Both the position numbers and the translations under genes were made by a program. Source: a virus. Taken from it: a stretch of DNA of 27,967 nucleotides. Below, piece after piece: positions 24,193 through 27,967 of the stretch. The notes below the pieces were generated by a model, which was not told where the DNA came from, made no database searches, and saw nothing but the letters and a program-made list of their open reading frames with translations. Location of the stretch: the IMG/VR virus record IMGVR_UViG_3300021964_005746, positions 1 to 27,967 of that record. One strand, 5' to 3'. Within the stretch, counting starts at the first letter, position 1. Each line of letters starts with the position of its first letter.

Positions 24193-24439
24193 GTTCTTCC
24201 TCATAGGTTTCAATAGCTAAATCTAAACCCATAAGTGTGCCTTCCATCTTTAGAACATCAGTTGAAAGTTCTTGTCTCTTTGCAAAGTCAATAGAAGTAA
24301 TACCATACGGATTTAATTTTAAATCAGCAAATTCTTCTTCTAATTTAGCAAGTTCTTCGTTGCTTTTAGTCATGTCAGCTTGAAGTTGAGCTTTTACAGC
24401 TTCCAACTTAGTGACAAAATTTCTATTTTTTTCTGTCAT
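24176..24439 (-). CDS. Coiled-coil protein, 87 aa, unknown
   Basis: Residues 5-40 form a charged heptad pattern (VTKLEAVKAQLQADMTKSNE then LAKLEEEFADL), followed by a turn (NPYGITSID) and a second helix. This is a likely helical hairpin or coiled coil with no enzymatic motif. The ATG at 24439 has AAGGA at a workable distance; the ATG at 24448, which forms ATGA with the preceding stop, would add three residues but its ribosome site would be too close. It lies between the unassigned halogenase neighbour and the first oxygenase, so it may bring enzymes together, but this is a guess. Confidence 0.6.
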   Translation of the reverse strand: MTEKNRNFVTKLEAVKAQLQADMTKSNEELAKLEEEFADLKLNPYGITSIDFAKRQELSTDVLKMEGTLMGLDLAIETYEEEHGKSD

Positions 24440-24444
24440 TGTAC

Positions 24445-25242
24445 TCATCCTTTGTGTTTATACTTAGTTAACACTGCCTTTGCCCTTTTTAATCTTGATG
24501 CTAAAGTGTCTTTATCTAGCAACGAGCAGTTTGCAGCATAATTATACGCTTTTTCTCTCTGTATGTCAACCTCAGTTGGTTGTGATGCAACTGAATAATC
24601 GTACGCACTATAATTCAGTTCACTTCTTTTAATAGGAATGTACTGAGCTAATGGTGTTCCTGCTCTAATTAATGTTTCTCCTTCTAAAACATTCCAGAAC
24701 AGTTGTAAGTTTATTACGTGTGATTGCATTGGGTCTAGTATACCATGTGCTGCTGTAAACCTAGGCTCATTAGCATATGTAAGTGGTAATTGTAACAATA
24801 CAATATCGTCTGAAGCTTCAACTCTCCAAGGAGTTTCTACTTTTACTGTTGTCCTTAATGTGTTTTCAACATCATCAAGCACAGGTACAGTTTGACTTTC
24901 AGTATGCATCATAATATATGATTCAGTACCTGGCATTTCTTTGTCAAACTTAATCGGCTCGCGCCATTCAAAACTAACACCGTCACCATTTGTTCTAATA
25001 ATAAAGTCTGCTGGTGCTGGTACTATCCATCCTGTCATAGCAACTTTTCGTATTCCAGGACACTTAGCAACGTTAGCTTCTAGTCTTTCAACTTGCGGAG
25101 GGGGTTGATTTTTTGTAAAGTTTCTTGGTAATTTAGATGCTTGAAAAATAGGATGAACATCTACAACTCCAGGATACAGACTATAGAACCGCAAGTGTGG
25201 CTTTTGCTTATTAAAAAACTTTTTAATCAAGCTCGTAATCAT
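24445..25242 (-). CDS. Unassigned halogenase-linked protein, about 265 aa
   Basis: The protein opens with a short basic stretch (SLIKKFFNKQKPHLRFYSLY), then a PGVVDVHPIF segment, CPGIRKVAMTGWIVPAPADF, an FEWREP strand, PWRVEASDDIVLLQLPLTY, HGILDP, VINLQLFWNV and GTPLAQYIPIKR. The many short strands with conserved Pro/Trp suggest an all-beta fold. It reminds me of DUF6065-type proteins, but I hold this loosely. No HxD motif is seen, so it is not an obvious oxygenase. I use the ATG at 25242 because GGCGGGAAAG precedes it; an ATG at 25254 would add four residues. Both lie within the end of halogenase 4, so the pair is probably co-translated. Confidence 0.6.
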   Translation of the reverse strand: MITSLIKKFFNKQKPHLRFYSLYPGVVDVHPIFQASKLPRNFTKNQPPPQVERLEANVAKCPGIRKVAMTGWIVPAPADFIIRTNGDGVSFEWREPIKFDKEMPGTESYIMMHTESQTVPVLDDVENTLRTTVKVETPWRVEASDDIVLLQLPLTYANEPRFTAAHGILDPMQSHVINLQLFWNVLEGETLIRAGTPLAQYIPIKRSELNYSAYDYSVASQPTEVDIQREKAYNYAANCSLLDKDTLASRLKRAKAVLTKYKHKG

Positions 25243-26845
25243 CTTTCCCGCCATAGATGTTTTCTTTTAAGTACTCATAATGACTAGGTAGATTCTCTAG
25301 ATGATCTAATACAAAATTTTTATACTGTTGATACATGCGATCAACTGCACCTATTTCCTCTTGTATATCTACTTCGAATCTACGACTAGATCCTCGTAAA
25401 ACTAACTCGGGTGTAGCAGTCGCTCTAATGCCCATTCCCGCTGTAATAAAACAATTTCCTGTATATGTTTCATCGTACGCATGACCGCCTACAATGTTAC
25501 CAATCATAGCAACATACTGTGAATGTTTTTGCATTTCATCTGAATGCATAAGCGGATCATATTCATTTATTTCAGTACACCATCTCCAGTATGGAGTGTC
25601 TTCTCTCATAGAGAATGCATAGTGTTGTGATACAAAGTCTCTAAACTTTTTAACATCATATTCACAAGAAAAGTTAAAGCCTTCTCGTTCAGTTCTAGTT
25701 ACATGGCCGTCTCTTGTGTTTAATATATCAACTAGTTTAATAATATTTTCGTGTGTAGTTAACAGTCCTGTTGATTCTAATGGCTCAACAAATCCGTAAC
25801 TAAGTCCTACACCTACTACATTACCTTTCCATGCTCTATGTCTATAACCATGTTTAATTTTAACTTCAAACATTTCTGCTGCTTCAGCAATTTCTGGTGT
25901 ATGTGCTTCTGCAAGATGTTTTCTAAACTCTACTTGAGCTTTTTCGGGTGTTGTAAATCTTGTTGAGTAAACATACCCTGTACCAATTCTATTCCATAAA
26001 GGAATGTTCCATACCCAACCATTACCAAGTGCATGGCAATCAGTTACGTTGTGCATTTGTTTTTCTCTATCAGTATAAGGTAATCTACATGCCCATGCTC
26101 TATCATTTGCTAAGTGTTTTTCAAAGTTCATAAAGTGTGAACCCATCCAACCTTCTAGCATAATAGATGCAAAACCTGTACAATCAATATACAAGTCACT
26201 GTTTAACTTAGTTCCGTCTGCACATAATACTTGTGTAACGTAACTGTTTGTATTGTCTTTCATATGGGAATGTACTTCGCCATAAATATGTTTTACACCG
26301 TTAGGAATAGCAATTTTATCTTTTAAGTATTGACCAAATGCTGCTGCATCTAAATGATATGCAGTATCCCAATCAAAATTAAAGTTTCTTAAAACGCCAT
26401 CTTCGTTTTTAGTTTGCTTGTTTTGTTCAGCAAGTAATGTATTACCTGTACAAAAGAATCTTGCAAATTCTTCTGGAGTATATTGTTCAGGTTTTAGTGC
26501 TGCTAACTGTCTCCAGTTTTCCATGCCACCTGGCTTATCAGTATAATCGAATCCGTCACTAAACGGATATTGAAATACTTCGCCTTTATTTTCTCTAAAG
26601 TTTGTAAATTGAATTGAGTTTTTATATGTTGCGTTACATGCTGGCATCCAATCTTCATCTTTAAGATCAAGCATTTGAAGATATCTATTAATATGTCCTA
26701 ATGTACTTTCACCTACGCCAACTGTGCCAATTGTTTTAGATTCAATTAATGTAATATCTAAGTGTGGGCAACATTTAGAAAGTGCTGCTGCTGTCATCCA
26801 ACCGGAAGAGCCGCCGCCAACAATGGTTACTGTTTTAATTTTCAT
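25223..26845 (-). CDS. Flavin-dependent (tryptophan-type) halogenase 4, 540 aa
   Basis: This is the most canonical of the four. It has IVGGGSSGWMTAAAL (8-22), VGVGESTLGHINRYL (42-56), catalytic Lys75 in NATYKNSIQF, DLYIDCTGFASIML (217-230), an intact WVWNIP (277-282) followed by IGTGYVYSTRF, and the active-site Glu357 in VEPLESTGLL. It is closer in length to PrnA/RebH (about 530-540). The reaction is FADH2- and O2-dependent halogenation of an electron-rich aromatic. It heads the 13-gene minus operon, with AAAGGAAAAG as ribosome site and a late box at 26883-26890. No flavin reductase lies nearby. Free or protein-bound Trp, or another aromatic, could be the substrate. Confidence 0.88.
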   Translation of the reverse strand: MKIKTVTIVGGGSSGWMTAAALSKCCPHLDITLIESKTIGTVGVGESTLGHINRYLQMLDLKDEDWMPACNATYKNSIQFTNFRENKGEVFQYPFSDGFDYTDKPGGMENWRQLAALKPEQYTPEEFARFFCTGNTLLAEQNKQTKNEDGVLRNFNFDWDTAYHLDAAAFGQYLKDKIAIPNGVKHIYGEVHSHMKDNTNSYVTQVLCADGTKLNSDLYIDCTGFASIMLEGWMGSHFMNFEKHLANDRAWACRLPYTDREKQMHNVTDCHALGNGWVWNIPLWNRIGTGYVYSTRFTTPEKAQVEFRKHLAEAHTPEIAEAAEMFEVKIKHGYRHRAWKGNVVGVGLSYGFVEPLESTGLLTTHENIIKLVDILNTRDGHVTRTEREGFNFSCEYDVKKFRDFVSQHYAFSMREDTPYWRWCTEINEYDPLMHSDEMQKHSQYVAMIGNIVGGHAYDETYTGNCFITAGMGIRATATPELVLRGSSRRFEVDIQEEIGAVDRMYQQYKNFVLDHLENLPSHYEYLKENIYGGKDDYELD

Positions 26846-26882
26846 ATCTTTTCCTTTGGTGTATTTTATAATATACTACTAT

Positions 26883-26890
26883 TATTTATC
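26883..26890 (-). promoter_or_regulatory. Late promoter box GATAAATA heading the minus modification operon
   Basis: It is a one-mismatch match to TATAAATA, giving a predicted leader of just over 30 bases that contains AAAGGAAAAG before the halogenase 4 ATG. It lies just downstream of a strong terminator, so the operon is insulated from the structural genes upstream. Confidence 0.6.
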
Positions 26891-26915
26891 CTATGGTAGA
26901 GAGGGCAGAAATAAA

Positions 26916-26937
26916 AAAAGGCTCCGAAGAGCCTTTT
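26916..26937 (-). terminator. Intrinsic terminator with TTCG tetraloop
   Basis: On the minus strand the stem GGCTC/GAGCC is closed by a TTCG loop (the very stable C-UUCG-G type) and followed by a run of seven T. A/T pairs extend the stem. It ends transcription of the 171-aa gene just before the halogenase 4 promoter. On the plus strand the hairpin is followed only by TTTTAAT. Confidence 0.85.
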
Positions 26938-26961
26938 AATATTTGGAGTATACTTACGTTT

Positions 26962-27477
26962 TTACTGGTTAATGCCTGGAACTGGATCGTTTGATTTATC
27001 AGTCCAGCCGCTGTATCTTTTCCAAGCTGGTAAGTCCGAAGTGCTTGAATTACATGGCTTATCTTCGCTTGGTTCTGTAGTATTTCTTCTAACCATTGCT
27101 TCTTCTTCAGTGATTAGTTCTGGTGCTGCTGGTGCTGGAATCATTGATTTTACTGTAGAAATGTGTGATGCCCACGGTCCTGAAGCAGAAATACTTCCTG
27201 CTTCTTGAATTTCGTGGAAAATCATATCTAACTGTTCACCAACTTCACCATAAGCAACTCTACGTGCTTCTGAATCTTGTGTGTATGGGCCATCTCTTTC
27301 TACCCAAATCATTTGCTGTTGTTGTGGGGACCATTCTAATGTCCAATCTAAAGTGATCTCATCTGGAGCATCTACCCACTGGATTGATGCGTCAGGACCA
27401 TTGTAGATTTCAAATTCTTCGCCGGGATCTCTAATGTCTTGAACCCAACCTTGATATCCTATAAGTGCTTTTTTCAT
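26962..27477 (-). CDS. Conserved marine-phage structural-type protein, 171 aa
   Basis: The start (GWVQDIRDPGEEFEIYNGPDA then IQWVDAP) and the central AYGEVGEQLDMIFHEIQ and WASHISTVKSMIPAPAAPE segments match a family often found beside tail-fibre genes in T4-like marine phages. Its exact role is not established; fibre assembly or a virion component is likely from position. The last 40 residues (from NTTEPSEDKPC) are polar and low in structure and may be lineage-specific. The ATG has AGGAG upstream and a late box at 27503-27510. It is followed by a strong terminator. Confidence 0.7.
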   Translation of the reverse strand: MKKALIGYQGWVQDIRDPGEEFEIYNGPDASIQWVDAPDEITLDWTLEWSPQQQQMIWVERDGPYTQDSEARRVAYGEVGEQLDMIFHEIQEAGSISASGPWASHISTVKSMIPAPAAPELITEEEAMVRRNTTEPSEDKPCNSSTSDLPAWKRYSGWTDKSNDPVPGINQ

Positions 27478-27502
27478 GGTTTAATATACTCCTATTGTCT
27501 TT

Positions 27503-27510
27503 TATTTATT
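27503..27510 (-). promoter_or_regulatory. Late promoter box AATAAATA for the 171-aa gene
   Basis: It overlaps the stop codon of the Gly-rich fibre gene and lies 25 bases upstream of the ATG at 27477. The leader contains TAGGAG. Confidence 0.5.
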
Positions 27511-27967
27511 ACTTATATTCCTCAACGACTACAATACCTGGTCTTCCATCTGAACCTCTATGTCCATGGAAATACCCGCCTGTACCACCTGTACCCGGCG
27601 CACTGTGTCCTTGATGATTGTGTGCAAAGTGTCCACCCTGTGGATGCCCTGACGGTGCTGCACCACCGAAATATGTTGATCCACCTGGACCAAACGAGTG
27701 GTGATGACAACCACCTCCACCTTGGTGAATATTTAAGTTACCGCCATTACCGTTTCCACTTACACCACCTGAGTGTTGGTTTTGTCTGTTAGCCCCATGT
27801 CCGCCGCCTGCTGACATATAAGGCCCAAAACTAGTTGTGTTACCATTACCACCAGCACCAGAGTAATAAGTACCTCCGCCACCACCGCCAATTGTAATAC
27901 CAACTGAGCTGATTCCTGTTACATCCATTATTCTTTCTGAGTATCCACCTGCTGCTCCTGACTCTCC
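27509..27967 (-). CDS. Gly/His-rich tail-fibre tip, C-terminal part (runs off the right edge)
   Basis: The frame is open to the window edge, giving 152 C-terminal residues. They are built of glycine runs (GGGGGG, SAGGGHG) alternating with short polar loops, and end in GRPGIVVVEEY, a common ending of glycine-rich phage fibre or adhesin domains. Glycine-rich tips of this kind (compare T-even gp38 adhesins) contact host receptors through variable loops. It is unusually rich in His: CHHHS, GHPQGGHFAHNHQGH, and FHGHRG. An internal ATG at 27928 is not taken as the start because the same composition continues upstream of it without a stop. No catalytic motif is seen. Confidence 0.7.
   Translation of the reverse strand, partial: GESGAAGGYSERIMDVTGISSVGITIGGGGGGTYYSGAGGNGNTTSFGPYMSAGGGHGANRQNQHSGGVSGNGNGGNLNIHQGGGGCHHHSFGPGGSTYFGGAAPSGHPQGGHFAHNHQGHSAPGTGGTGGYFHGHRGSDGRPGIVVVEEYK

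Noticed and set aside
12033-26845. A bacterial natural-product gene cluster carried on a chromosome
   Set aside because: No NRPS, PKS, transporter or regulator is present, and both flanks are phage structural genes with T4-type late promoters.
1-27967. tRNA genes, CRISPR arrays, insertion sequences
   Set aside because: Intergenic gaps are too short (largest about 130 bases) and no cloverleaf, spaced repeat array, transposase or terminal inverted repeat was seen.

Overview
This AT-rich window comes from a marine T4-like myovirus (Caudoviricetes), not from a cellular chromosome. The tail sheath protein gp18, neck proteins gp13 and gp14 and the tail-sheath stabiliser gp15 lie beside tail-fibre-like proteins built from repeats typical of marine cyanophages and pelagiphages. 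Short T4-type late promoter boxes (nnTAAATA) precede most transcription units. Genes are packed end to end, there is no gene-free stretch over 300 bases, and I saw no tRNA, CRISPR array or insertion sequence. The host cannot be settled from sequence alone; cyanobacteria, SAR11 and other marine bacteria remain open.

Layout. Positions 1-2453 (mostly minus) hold the start of gp18, a plus-strand HNH-like zinc protein, a dNMP kinase, a small basic protein and gp13. Positions 2498-6018 (plus) hold gp14, gp15, a Nudix-fold protein without its catalytic box and a small helical protein. Positions 6015-11946 (minus) hold two repeat-built fibre/structural proteins and, between them, a large subtilisin-like protease; the first fibre ends in a cupredoxin-like domain with a full type-1 copper ligand set. 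Positions 26962-27967 (minus) hold a marine-phage structural-type protein and the end of a Gly/His-rich fibre tip.

The centre of interest is 12033-26845, a 14.8-kb island between the fibre genes. It is made almost entirely of redox enzymes: four flavin-dependent (tryptophan-type) halogenases and twelve genes with a 2-oxoglutarate/Fe(II) oxygenase, JmjC or related fold, plus three small or unassigned proteins. It consists of two converging operons. The plus operon (two oxygenases, three halogenases, a 52-aa protein) and the minus operon (halogenase, unassigned 269-aa-class protein, coiled coil, ten oxygenase-fold genes) meet with no intergenic base. Almost every internal junction is an ATGA or TAATG overlap or a longer one, so translation is probably coupled, and each operon starts at a late promoter box.

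Inferred role: late in infection the island makes a multi-enzyme set that halogenates and hydroxylates something, perhaps virion fibre proteins encoded on either side, or host proteins or surface molecules. No flavin reductase, NRPS/PKS or obvious precursor is encoded here, so FADH2 and substrate would have to come from elsewhere. The substrate is unknown and I make no firm claim on it.
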